DNA from: Sclerurus mexicanus
Taxonomy: Eukaryota; Chordata; Aves; Passeriformes; Furnariidae
Length of the DNA: 64,000 nt
Assembly: GCA_013396755.1 (NCBI GenBank)
Contig: VWZF01002974.1
Span: 471,135 to 535,134 of the forward strand
Reading direction: 5' to 3'
In this document: piece by piece, positions 37,657-48,931 of the stretch
Numbering within the stretch: the first letter of the stretch is position 1
Layout: each line of letters begins with the position of its first letter
Program-made: the position numbers and the translations under genes
The notes under the pieces: model-generated
The model's database searches: none
Told to the model about the DNA's origin: nothing
Seen by the model: the letters and a program-made list of their open reading frames with translations, nothing else

Positions 37657-38794
37657 GGGTTTTCTCTGGGAAAAGTTTTCTGGGCTTCTGTCCAGCCAGT
37701 GTCACAATTCACAGCTGTACTGTTTGATTCAAGTGCTTCAAGCTGCCAGTGAGGTAGAGCCAAATGAGATTAAGGGCTTTTTTATTAAAGCAAGCACCCG
37801 CATGTGCTGCTATGGCTGAGGCTGCGTCAGGCGTTCCAGCGCGAACCCCAAGTTCCTGGAGACCTTCAGTTCTCAAACATAAAATATTTATGCCAGGCTG
37901 AAAGCTGACCTAGATGTGTTCATCTGGGAGGAGCTGTGACTCCTCGCAAAGCGATGGTTTGGCTTTTATTAAGTTACGGCTTCAGGAATGGAAAAGGGAC
38001 TGATTTCTGGGTAAGCAGCTGCAAAATAAATAAATAGAGGTTTAGCTATTTATGTTAAAAACAGCAAGAGGCATGAACTAAATAGATCTTTTTAATGATG
38101 GATTTTAAGGGACGGCATGTTTTAGGCAGCAGGAGATTAATCTGTGAGCTTCCTGCCCTGGCACAGGATGGGTTTGAACCCTCCATGCTGGGCAGCCTCG
38201 GGCACTCCCAGCTCTGCCCGCCCCACTCTGCCCACTCTGCCCCAAATGTCACCTCTGAGGCTCAGCCACGATGCCCAGCCATTTATTTTACTTTTTCTGT
38301 TGGGATAAACCATGCAGAATTAGTGATGTGAAACTAAATACCACTGTTACTTTTCTTTCGGATGTGAGCCAAAATCTGAACACACATTTTCAGAGAGAAA
38401 TGCATTTTTAAGCTCCCTTTCCTTTTGAAAAGCACAAAAATTAAAACAGTTCTTTTTTATACTGATTCTTATCTTTTGTGTCAACATGTCTGGAGATAAA
38501 TGAATTGATATTTTAAACATAAGCACACATGTGTCAATGGAAAACATGATGTGCTTTAGTAGAGCTGATCAAAAATGTTTAAAAAAATAAGGATGAAAAT
38601 AAGAAACTTCAAAGAAAAAAAATCATCACTCTAAAATAATTTTTTCCATAAATTTGAGCCAACTATAAAGGTAGCAGAAGGTTTTGAAGGTTGTTGAGGT
38701 TGCAAAATCTGAAATTCTCAGACAGAAGTTGCCTTTTGCAATACAAGATTATCCTTTCTCTTCCCATTTTGCCCATCACAGGGAAACACAGAAT
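37657..38794. other. Unique non-coding DNA
   Basis: The segment 37760-38060 is repeat-free and moderately CpG-containing and could be a regulatory element. A small tandem (CCCACTCTG twice) lies near 38221-38240. No gene is supported. Confidence 0.4.
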
Positions 38795-39225
38795 CGTCTA
38801 AAGTCATTCCCCCTTGTCCTGTCACATCAGGCCCTTGTCCAGCTCTCCTGGAGCCCCTTTAGGCACTGGAAGAGGTTCTGAGATCTCCCCAGAGTGAACC
38901 CCCCCAGCTCGCCCACCCTGCCTCCAGAGCAGAGGGGCTCCAGCCCTTGGAGCATCTCCGTGGCCTCCTCTGGGCTTGCTCCAACACATTCATGTCCCTC
39001 TTCTGTTGGGGGCCCCAGAGCTGGACCCAACCTGCTGCTCACACAGCTGGGGACGCAGCCCAGGACACGTTTGGCTTTCTGGGCTGCCAGTGCACTCTAC
39101 CAGGTCGTGTTGAGCTTCTCACCCACCAGCACCCCCAGTCCTTCTCCTCAGGGCTGCTCTCAGTCCATTCTCTGCCCAGCCTGTGTTTGTGCTTGGGATT
39201 GCCCTGACCCACGTGCAGGGGTATC
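38795..39225 (-). mobile_element. CR1 LINE fragment, largest copy in the window
   Basis: This is the reverse complement of the distal ORF2 / 3' UTR part of CR1. It shows 'cccccttgtcctgtcac', 'gtggcctcctctgggctt', 'ggctttctgggctgcc', 'cacccccagtccttctcct' and 'ctcagtccattctctgcc'. The extreme 3' tail is missing on the left and the similarity fades to the right. Open frames on both strands over it belong to the element and are disrupted. Confidence 0.95.
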
Positions 39226-41613
39226 CACATCCTCATCTCTGCTGCTCCTGGAACCTCAGCAGTGTTTGAGGCTTAAACGCTGAGAGACTGCTTAGGTCTA
39301 TAAGACTGCAGAAGAAATCAAAGGCAGCAGCATTAATATTCTGTGCAAATGTGAAGAAGCCTTGAAAGCTTTGTTTGTTGCTAAAGAAACGAACTAAATC
39401 AAACAAGTTGAAGAAAACAAAGACTTGTATAATTGTTTTAATTAAAACTGCCACTTATTCCAGAAAAAACTGCAGCACAGTCGTGCTCTCCAAACATTTC
39501 TTGCTTAGGCTTGCATGCTCAAAAACTATGTTTAATAAGTGAAATAAAACATTGCCAGCCATTTTCCAGTCCCCTTTGACACAAAAGCTCCAAAACAAAT
39601 TGCGAGAAACCCATGCAAAACTTTGGGATGTTTACTTCAGATTTTATCCAAGAGGAATTTGTGGAACTTGTCATTCAATTCCAAAAGCACGTTATCTCAA
39701 ATGAAATGTAACGCTTCTTAAATCTTCAAAGAGCATCATGGCATTTAGCCATGAAACTCGCTGTGACTTTAGACATTCAAAAACAGCATTAATGCCAACT
39801 TCAGACTGCCCTATATGGTTATTTTAAGTCTTCACGGGCACAAACTTGCTTTCTTGGGTCTGGGCCCTCCACGCATTCAGTCCCGAGGAAATGTTGGAGC
39901 AGCCATGGAACTGCTTTTCCTTTCACTGCCTGCTTATCCCCTTCGCCTTTTCCCACTCCACAAGATTATTTTGACATCTCGAAATAAGTCAGATACAGAA
40001 GGGGTCGCTGCGGTTTCTCAGCTCCTGGAACCAAGCCTCTGCTTTTTAATGCAAAGTATGAATGGTATAAATATATCTCCATTTTAATTGAAGGAGAATG
40101 TCTGACCTTTCTACAAAATAGTGTCACGTAAGGTTCCTGTATTTCTTGTGACCTTTTCCAGTGCTCATTAGGCTTTTAAGCTTGCAAGTTCAACTTAAAC
40201 TTGAAATATTTTGTCTTCCTCAATTATAGGCTGGCTTGCACTGCAAGATTTGGTCCCACATTTCACTGTTGGTACATGAATCCAGAACACGGTCACTGTG
40301 GTAAAGAGGCAGTGACAAAATCTGAACCACACTTGCTTTCTGCTCTCAAATAACCTGTTCAGATACTGCAGTTGTGATTGAGCCTGCCTTTTATCTTCTT
40401 TTCTTCACACTTTGGGAGCTCTTTATCTTCAATACTTGGATTTGTGTACATGTATGTTAGGAATCATTTTTTGTATATATTAATTCATTGTATCATTTCA
40501 GAGATCTTATTATTTTTACCACACTTCCTAAGCATTAGCATTTTTAAACTTGGGACAGGAGAGGGTGACTATTAGAAATATCCTACAGGAAGCCAGAATT
40601 TATCAATGAAACTGTTGAAATTTTCTTCTAAACGTGTTCTGTCGACCTCTTTGGAGGCTGTAAAGAAACGGTAACAGTTCTTTTTTGTCTTTTCTTTCTT
40701 TTTTTTACCCAGTGACTGGATGACTGAAATAATTTGAAGCCTGTTTTCACTAGAACCTGATCACCACCTGTTTGAGTGGAGAGACTGAGGACTGTTTGAA
40801 GGTAATGCCTTTGGCAAGACGTGCACCTTGCTCAGTCTGTCTCACATCTTCGTCTTTTCATATGAAAGGCTTTTCCAAGCGTTGCCTGAGAACAGTGAAA
40901 ACCTCATTATGAGCCGAAAACTGTTGGGGATTTCAGTGTTGATAATGAAAATCTTATTTATGGAATTGCTGAAGAGGCATATAAAGTCTAAAAAGCAACA
41001 GCCTACTAGACAAGATAGTCGTCCAAGGGAAGAGGAGTAATGTAATTATGTCATTCCTATTTTATAGTGGCTTTTTCCTTGCATGGTCATAATGAGAGAG
41101 AGTCAAAGAACTGTGAGATGCAATTGTTTCTGGCATCTTCCAGCCTGATTTCAGAACTCACACGGGTTTCCCATGTCCAGTTACATTTTGGTAGCACTCA
41201 AAAGGTGTGATCTGTCAGAGGTTGCTGAAGATGTGGAAGCGTTTTTCTGCTCAACAGCTTTTAAGCTCATGTAAGAAAAAGTGGGAACCCCCAGCAGAGA
41301 AGGAAGGAAAAAATCAGTATGTTTTCGAAAACATGAGCTGGGTCCTCTCCTGAGTTGTGCTCTCTCTGTAGTGCTACAGAGACATGTGTGGCAAACACAG
41401 CCCTCCTGTGACTAAACCCATCAGAGCCATGCAAAGCTGAGACAGGTTTAACAGGAGATGTGTGTTGTAAGGGAATAAAGGCTGCAGAGTTTCCTAACAC
41501 TACTTCATTACATGCTTTTATTCCACTGAAATCAGTAATCAGGTCAGAATGGAGCTAGTAAAATATGATGGGAAATAAGGGCCTTTAATGCGAGCCTCTC
41601 TGCCCGTCTGTCC
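39226..41613. other. Unique AT-rich non-coding DNA
   Basis: No repeat family, RNA gene or supported exon. T-rich runs occur around 40681-40710. Confidence 0.5.
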
Positions 41614-41623
41614 TTTTATAAGG
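41614..41623 (+). promoter_or_regulatory. TATA-like element
   Basis: TTTTATAAGG lies in a locally G+C-richer stretch about 200 bases upstream of the first exon-like segment. A start site would be expected near 41645-41650. The motif is short and its role is inference. Confidence 0.15.
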
Positions 41624-41819
41624 CACCTCCCAACACAGTGTCTGAGTGCAGAGTTCCTCACCCTCATCTGATTTAAAACTTAAAATGGATGCGGGGAAGA
41701 CCTCCCGTCCATAGTAAACTGCTCGAGATGAATCAGCTGTTCCGATTAGCCTCACAGAAATGATAATGGGGCTCTGTGTTCACAGCTGAGTTATTTAAAC
41801 TGTCTGATTTGGTCCACAG

Positions 41820-41899
41820 CTTCCTTGGACATTAATAGGTTGACTGCTATGTCGCTGAACTTCGTGCATGGGAGGTCAGCCTTTGAAAAGCTAAATAAG
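41820..41899 (+). other. Candidate exon 1 of an unrecognised small gene
   Basis: An acceptor-like GGTCCACAG precedes 41820 and a strong donor (AAG|GTAAGT) follows 41899. One frame is open across the 80 bases. It contains an ATG at 41849 with G at -3 and would encode M-S-L-N-F-V-H-G-R-S and onward, ending at a codon boundary. CpG density rises here and into the following 158-base intron. The product is not recognised. It could be part of a constrained regulatory element instead. Confidence 0.22.
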
Positions 41900-42057
41900 G
41901 TAAGTGCAAACTGAAGCATGTTCCAGGCGATAGCGCGCGCTCGGAATGCGCTTGAAACCCCTAGGAATCACTGCTGCTCCTCACCATTTCTCCATATCTG
42001 ATTTCAAAGTGGTAGATCCTCGGTTCGATGCTTTGGTTTTGATCTCTCCCCCGCCAG

Positions 42058-42253
42058 GAGGTTCGGCGGTTTGCTCACATGTTACAAACATATGCTCCTC
42101 CTGATGCATCTCGAGCAAAGCGGATTGAAAACTTCTCAGAAGGCGGCTTTTCATCAGCAAGTGCAGTCTTAGATGAATTGGAAAGATTTCTCAGGACCAC
42201 AGCAGTTCTGCTGATGTTGCTGAGGAGCAGCGTTATCAGGCAAGGACACTTCA
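42058..42253 (+). other. Candidate exon 2 of an unrecognised small gene
   Basis: The acceptor CCCCCGCCAG ends at 42057, giving a 158-base GT-AG intron after the previous segment. The frame continues in phase (E-V-R-R-F-A-H-M-L-Q...) without a stop to 42288. A moderate donor (TTCA|GTGAAG) at 42254 would end the exon with one base carried over. Without it the frame ends in its own stop at 42286-42288, giving a 93-residue protein from the ATG at 41849. The predicted peptide is charged, with a short hydrophobic stretch near its C-terminal end. No family is recognised. Confidence 0.2.
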
Positions 42254-42288
42254 GTGAAGATAGAATGCTTCATTTGGCTTCTGTTTGA

Positions 42289-43237
42289 TCGTATTGTAAA
42301 TTCTGACACACCGCTGTGCCCACCTTGACGCAGTATCGAGGTGAAATGTTTTCCACCATCCCAAACAAAGCATAATTCGGTTAAAGTATCTGTGATGATG
42401 TCTACGTTGTGGTAATCTCATTTTTGTGATATATTTCATCATTTAGATTGTTTGAAAGAAAAGCAAATTTTGGCATGAAATTTCCTCCAGACCCAGCAGC
42501 CCACAAGAGTGACTGGAAAAGTCAGGGAAATCTCTCTTCCCTTTCCACGAGCCCCCTCTTTGATGCAGGACCGTGGCAGGGGGGAGAAGAGGGAGAAAGA
42601 TAAGAGTTAGTTTATCATCTATTAATAGAGACAGCCCTTCACACTCACTTTCTTGAGAATTCTTAGAGCACTAGGGCAAAGAAGAACAGAATAAACCTAA
42701 ATGATGCTGGGAAAGTCCTGCACGTTTCAGGAATGTTCAAACGCAGAGTTAACTCTGGCAGTCCAAGTTTAGAGGGTTATTGTTTCAAAAAAACACCATC
42801 ATTTTGTTTCTCAGGTTTAATTCTGTCCCATGTCTACCAGCTGGAAGGTTTGTTGAGCAATAAGGAAAAACGTTTGTGGAATATAAATCACTGCCCATGG
42901 CATCCATGGAAAGCATTACTTCTTGTTTTCTACTGACGTGGTTGTAGTTTCTCCTTATGCAATGGTGCAGAATACTGGGCAGAATTAGCAGCTCAGTTCA
43001 GGTCTAGGTTTTCAGATTATGTGAGTTACAAACTGAAAAAAAAATTGCTGGGGGATTCAGCAAAGGTGGGTTGTCATCACAACCTTTGATCTGAAAGGGA
43101 ATAAAACTGTCCACCGTTAAGGGATCTAATAGCAAAGCTGTCGACATTACTCAAAAATATTTTTAAAATGTTGTTTTATAAGGACTTTACTATATTGGAT
43201 TTCTTCCTGTTTGTTTTTCTTTTTTTTTTTCCCATAG
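42289..43237. other. Unique sequence, intron-like if the exons are real
   Basis: No repeat family is seen. A plus-strand open frame at 42733-42936 has no splice support. Confidence 0.4.
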
Positions 43238-43322
43238 GTGAAGAGGATGTAAAAAATAGACCATACATGGAAAACTGTGAATCCTACAGTGGCATCTGCA
43301 CTGAAGGATCATTTTGTGGGAG
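43238..43322 (+). other. Candidate exon 3, cysteine-containing
   Basis: This is the best single exon signature in the window. A long T-rich tract ends CCCATAG at 43237 and a strong donor (GAG|GTAAGC) follows 43322. Only one frame is open over the 85 bases. It needs one base from the previous exon and carries two into the next. It encodes E-E-D-V-K-N-R-P-Y-M-E and then a short C-x6-C-x5-C spacing. I could not match this to EGF, follistatin or another named module. Phase fits the segment before it if the 42254 donor is used. Confidence 0.28.
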
Positions 43323-46300
43323 GTAAGCAACTAGGCCATTGCTGGTGTTGATTAAAAACAGTCTGATCTTATGTTAAAAAAAAAAAAAGATAACAAAAAG
43401 CCTGTCCTCTAAACCAACAAGCAAGTGATACCCAAGCCAGGAAGCTCAAAATCAACAAAATAAACCTTATTCCAAAAAGCTGGGTTTGCTTATTAATTGA
43501 CTGATTTCCTACCAATAAGAGCACACTTTCAGGCTGGTGGGCTTGATGAGAGGTACTTGAAAGCCCAAACTGAACAAGCATGTGAAATATTTAAGGCCAC
43601 ATTTTTATATTTATTAAAAACAGCCTAAATAATTAAACTAGTTGATTCACTAGTGGCTTTCAGGCTCATGCCCAGAGTGAAAGGTCATGACCTGACATAC
43701 CAGGGCCCCACTTGGTACCGATGATTGACAGGAAAAGGAAATAAGTTGATATCTTTCACGTGGGAATCACAGCTTGTAGCAACTATGAGCAAGTGGGCTA
43801 TTTGGACTTTGTGGGAAAACTTAATTGTGTTATTATTCAAAATCTTCGTTCCCAAAGTTGGTTCAATGGTGATTTATTTACTTATGTGATAAAACAGCTG
43901 TGTACTGTAATAAAATACAGGTCACTTGCTGATGTTTAATGCACAAAAGTGGGGATATGTTTGGTTTCTTTCACTTTGAACTTACAATCGCACTAGGCAG
44001 CAGGGATGACTTTGAATTATTAGGAATGCTCTGTTAGTGTATTGGAAATAATTAATGTTCTCATCATACTATATATTCTTCAGTGCTTGGTTATGGAGAA
44101 CGAGGAAGGCACCATACACTGAAATATGAGCGCCTCTCCACCATATGCTTTCATTATTTCTTTATAATGATAAAAAGGGGCTGTATTCAGTGCCAGACAA
44201 TGTCACGGCCCCAGAGATTTCAGTGGCCTGCAGAAAAAAAGGAGAAAAAAGCATTTATGATATGAATGAGGATTTGAAATGGCTTTTTTAAAAAAGGCCT
44301 AAGATCCACTTTCACCCTAAATTCTGAAATCACTTGAAAGATGTCTAGATGCGAGTTTGAAGAATAGCAACTTTCCACCAGGCTCTGTTTTATGTGCGGT
44401 GTTGCTGCCATCTTCACCAGGCTTTGTCACGAGGTCACATAATTGTACCAAGCAATAGGACATAGTCTAACTTCAGGCATTGTCTGATTTGTTCTAGCAA
44501 TGAGCCCTGTCATCTTTGTCCAGAGCACATGTTCTTTATTCTTTACCCCGGTCCTTTACAAGAGAGCCAAGTGACGCTTGTTTTGTTTATCACTCGGAGT
44601 CGAGAAGTGCAGGGGTTTCACATCAGCTGCCCTGTCATTGTGCCTTTCTGCTCAATCCCCAAAGCCTCAAGTGTGGGGACAGTGTGAACTGTGCCGGGGT
44701 GCAGCTCCACACCCTTCTCCAGGGATTTTCCCCCTTTGCAGAAGTGCCATGCACTGCCAGATCCCGCAGCGCTGTGTATGGGCTCGTGGATGATAACAGT
44801 CCATTAAATGGCCCATTAAAGTCAAAAATAGTTTTACCCCAGGACAGGCCACAACGGGAAGGGTTTGCACGTTTCAGCTCTGCGTGACACAACAGTTTGG
44901 GTGATAAAGCAGGCACTCCTGGCATTTCCCTCCGACTGTCTCCAGTATAACTTCTTTTCCTAGTGTTTCCTCATATCTTATTCTCAATACAGAGGAAAGC
45001 AGCTCTGCTTGGGAAGCTGTGGAAGCTCCGCCACAATCTCCAGGAGAACTTTAGGCCTTAAAATAATCTAATTCTAACACTAATAAACAAGCTGGGTTGC
45101 ACAGTAAATCAAAGTAAAGGTTGCCTCCCAGAGTAAGGGCTGGTGGTGTTTCTTTTGCATTGTTTTGATGTTATTCCTTCATATTTAACATCAGGCAATA
45201 GTGCATGATATTTTACAAATAGCACAGACATCAGAGCCTACCACAGGAATGCAGTTCTGTGATAAATAAATTATAATTACTGGCTGAGAAATAAAATCAA
45301 GAAAAATGGGTCTAGAGGCAATAACGTACTCAAAACTGAAGACCTTTCTGCAGCAATACCAACCTATTTCCTTTGAACATTTGAGCAGAAGGGGGAGCTA
45401 CTCAGGATACCATTTTCTTCCTTGCCTGCTTGTCCTTAAGTAAAAGGCCATGACTAACCTGAATCCAGCCATTTTCTAGAATTTATTCAATGACAAAATG
45501 AAGATACTGCAAACAGAAGACTGTCAATGAAGTAGCGACAGCAGATATGGAAACGTGTCCGCTGGGTGAGAGGCTGCAGTCTGACCTTGCATAGCCCACG
45601 AACGTGTTTAAAAATCATGATGACACTGGTTTGTGACTGACTTTGTCTGGATTCAGCCTGAACATCAAGAGGCAAAAGGCTCTCCCTCCCGTGCCAATCC
45701 TCTGATGTTCCCATTCCTCTCCGCCTCCAGGCGCTGCGTCTCAGCAGCTCCCTGAAGTGAGCACCCCGACATGAATCTAGAAGTGAAGAAGCCCACAAGT
45801 CTTCAGAAAAGAGCAGTTATTCTTAGCTTTGTTTTGCTGATGTTTTTCTTTCTTTTCCCCTTCTTTTTTTTTTTTTTTAAGCAAACAGAGAGCCTGCCAA
45901 AATTTGAGCTCTTTGATGTGCTTTGGAAAGAAAAACAATGCTATCTATCCAAGGCCTCTGAAAGGAACATAAATATGTCATTTTAAGGCATGAATTACTT
46001 GAGAGGAACAATCAATACATTTCACAATTAAAGATGGTCAAGAATTTTTTTTAATGGTTTGCTGGAATTTTTTTATTAAGAAATTTTCAGATACATTTGC
46101 CTGTTTCAGTGGAACTTTCTTTGGGAAAATTTCCTGAATTATATGCTAGGTGAAAAGCAGGACAGGGAAAAAAGATGAAGACACTGATATTTGCTATAGA
46201 ATATTTAATAATCTAATAATACCCCTGGGAGATATCCACCCCATTCAAGCTTTTCTTCTGTCAATTTGGACTGAGTATGTGAACCTGCCTCATCCATTTT

Positions 46301-47046
46301 ACTCATTCTACTTTGGGATGAGTGAAAAAAAATAGGTTGTAAAAGCAGAATGTGTTCTGTTCTGTTTGTTTGTTGATTCAGCTTTGAGTGGACACTTGCT
46401 TTGTAAAACTCGTCAGCTGTAACTGAGACACTGACTTCGTTGTCTCACAGGAAATTTGCTTTAGGTGGATGAGACCCACGTTGGAATCTCTGGCCAGTAA
46501 ATGTAGGGAAGTTGAAGCTGCAACCGTGGAAGTCATAGCTTAGTAACTAAACTTCTGCTTGCCCTCTGTTTTTAAGGTTTCTCCTCCATCACTCCAACAA
46601 ATCTTGAAATAGTTGATTTATGCAATGAGAGTTTTTGGCATTTTTATTAAGTCCAGGCACTTAATAAAGACATTCTTTCTGTGACGTGATTAAACTGAGG
46701 TAAAGAAGCGCTTGTGCTATTTCTCTCTTTTTATTGAAGTCTTTAACAGATTTCCTTCTTTGCCTTCCTGTGACACTGCCTGTTGCATCATTTACACTAT
46801 CTGCTCTCGCTTTCCACCGCAGGGGCTGTCTGGGAAATGCATCTGCTTGTACAACTGAGCTTTAAAGAGGCTTCTATTTATGTCTACTATTTCTAGTCCA
46901 GTGTTTTCAAAGAAAAATGAGTAGAAATTAGACACAGACTGCAAATGACAGGGCTCATTGCTTTAGATTGTTATGAAGATGTTTGCTCTCTCATTGCCTA
47001 TGCTGCAGTTTCTCCGTGGATTGAGATGGGTTATGTGGAAAGATCA
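43323..47046. other. Unique non-coding DNA
   Basis: An A run lies at 43377-43388. The segment 44480-44900 is repeat-free and richer in G+C, with a direct repeat CCATTAAA at 44801-44808 and 44813-44820. The segment 45480-45770 is likewise unique. Both could be regulatory. Overlapping open frames on both strands at 44516-44925 show no known domain. Confidence 0.42.
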
Positions 47047-47120
47047 GAGAAACCTAGAATGGTTTGGGTTGGAAGTGAACTTAAAGATCATCTCATTCCA
47101 TCTGCCTGCCACGGGCAGGG
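47047..47120 (-). mobile_element. CR1 LINE extreme 3' fragment
   Basis: This is the reverse complement of the CR1 3' end: 'agaaacctagaatggtttgg', then 'gttggaagtgaacttaaag' and 'atcatctcattcca', and a degenerate continuation 'cctgccacgggcagggaaga'. It is truncated to about 75 bases. Confidence 0.88.
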
Positions 47121-47847
47121 AAGATCACTCCCTACCTCAAGTTCAGACTGCTTACTGTGAGAGAGATAAAGAAGCCTGACTTTCAGAAGAAAGGTGCTGT
47201 GTATTTCAGGAAGGTTTCTTAGTTTGAGTCTGAGTATCTGAAAATTTGAGACTTCTACAATATCTATTCACCTTATGAAAGTCCAGGCCAGGATTTCAGA
47301 CTTTGAGGACAGCGAGCAAATGCCTTAAATTAGAGATTTCAATTACAGAATATTAAATTCTCTTCTGTAACAGGAGATCTTTTAGGAGAAATGGGAATAG
47401 CCAGGTGGGAGTAATTGGTTTTGGAAGAGTAGAATGTGGGAACTCTGCCCGGCCCTTCCTTTTATTATGGCTGGTTTCTTTCCACAGCTCAGGAAAACTC
47501 ATATTTATGCACAGTCTTACACTTCACTGGGATTCCCTGACTCGGAGACTGTCAGCATCAGCTTATTATACAAGCCCTTTGTTTTATCCTATACAATACA
47601 TCTCGCTCTACGCAATTTGGCCTCTTAACCTGCCGTGAAATATTTCAAGGGCTTGTTGCTGGAAGACGTGTCTCTCCTCGCTGTGATTTGTGCAGCTGCG
47701 GCTGCATTTTCGTGACAGCTTATAATGATTCGTGGTGGGTTGCAATACAATGAACTCATGCTGCAGAACAGCACACTGAAAAAGATCTTTCAAATTATTG
47801 TTCCGGTGCAAAAGGTGCCCAATCACCTTCCACCTGCAGATTAGTTG
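47121..47847. other. Unique non-coding DNA, motif-rich toward the right end
   Basis: From about 47480 the sequence is repeat-free with several CpGs and TAAT-type cores, and it leads into the X-box. The short open frames at 47405-47638 are unrecognised. Confidence 0.4.
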
Positions 47848-47861
47848 GTTGCTATAGGAAC
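47848..47861. promoter_or_regulatory. X-box (RFX-type) motif
   Basis: GTTGCTATAGGAAC fits the inverted-repeat X-box pattern GTTGCYATRGNAAC at every position. RFX factors bind this motif in promoters and enhancers of ciliary and neural genes. The flanks (47480-48200) are unique and motif-rich. Occupancy is inference. Confidence 0.4.
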
Positions 47862-48689
47862 ACACTGTAGCTTTTCAGTGCCTGCGCCACTGTAGTGCCC
47901 AGATTACTGACTCTGACAAACACAATAGGGGAAAAGAATCACGGGTTATTAGTGCTGCTGCTGATGTGGTGCTATAAACCTGGGGGGGCATCGAGCGGAT
48001 GAATAGAGCAAGAGCCTTGAAACGCGAAGGACGGGAGGAGGAGAGGGAGCAGAGTGAAGTGGAGCTAAAGTCATCGCTACGGAAATGTTGTCTTTGATCT
48101 TATTTTCCACTCTGAATAGATATTTTCATAATATGATGCCAAATGCAAGCAATGCTGTAACTGATGGCAGAGCCACTGGTCGTGTCTTTTTGTTAGGAGG
48201 GGGCTGCTCCTCCTCCCTTCTCTTTTCTTCCAGTGAGTGCTGAAATGCGAACCTTCTCATTCCTGCAGGATTAGCTCTGACCAAGATCAGAGCAACTAGT
48301 CACCAGTATTCTTCATGCGTGAGTCAGGCCTCCAGCATCCCTGGGAAATATCACCTGAAATATCCACCCACGCACAGGACTTTAACACGGAATTTTGCAG
48401 TGCCAGAAACAGGTAGTGAATAGCTGAGATCAGGTCCCTGCCTACTTTAGTGGCCATAACTGAGACCCAGGAGTTTACGCTGCTGAGCCCCCTCCTGCAG
48501 AGTGAGCTGCCCGTGTGCTTCAGAGGGGAGAAATAACTGCTGGCAGCCCTGATTTGTAGATGGTCTAAAATTTCCAGAAATAGTTTTGCTACCACTTGTG
48601 CTTGGGCAGGGTGAAGCGAAGGAATAAAATATATACTTGTCCATTGCTTGTGTGCCTTGAGCAAAACAAGCTGTGTTTAGTCACAAGTT
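47862..48689. other. Unique non-coding DNA
   Basis: A purine-rich, CpG-containing stretch lies around 47985-48070. A minus-strand open frame of 122 codons at 48296-48664 has no recognised domain. Nothing supports a gene. Confidence 0.4.
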
Positions 48690-48702
48690 CACCAGATGGT
48701 GC
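48690..48702. promoter_or_regulatory. CTCF-like core
   Basis: CACCAGATGGTGC is one mismatch from the CTCF core pattern CASYAGRKGGCRS. An insulator or loop-anchor role would need binding data. Confidence 0.2.
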
Positions 48703-48887
48703 TCTGGGGGTTATTGCTGTTATATTACATTACTGCAATATATTAGACAAGGCACAGTGATTCATTCTCTCTCCTCATGGCTTTTGGAGGTTCTGTTTTC
48801 CTCCCGATGGAAGCACAGCTGACCCTGCCGCTCATGACCCCTGGGACCCCTGTAGGGTCCTGTTGGTGCCCGTCCACCATGGACAGG

Positions 48888-48931
48888 CAGCACCAAACAT
48901 TACAGCACCAGTGACAGCACCAAACATTACA
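48888..48931. repeat. Short direct duplication, 17-base unit, 27-base period
   Basis: CAGCACCAAACATTACA occurs at 48888-48904 and again exactly at 48915-48931. It looks like a recent local tandem duplication. Confidence 0.85.

Noticed and set aside
38894..39283. 129-codon frame rich in Ser/Pro/Leu
   Set aside because: It is the antisense of the CR1 fragment at 38795-39225.
42010..42040. GGTTCGATGC resembling a tRNA T-loop / B box
   Set aside because: No matching A box, acceptor stem or anticodon arm upstream, so it is not a tRNA.
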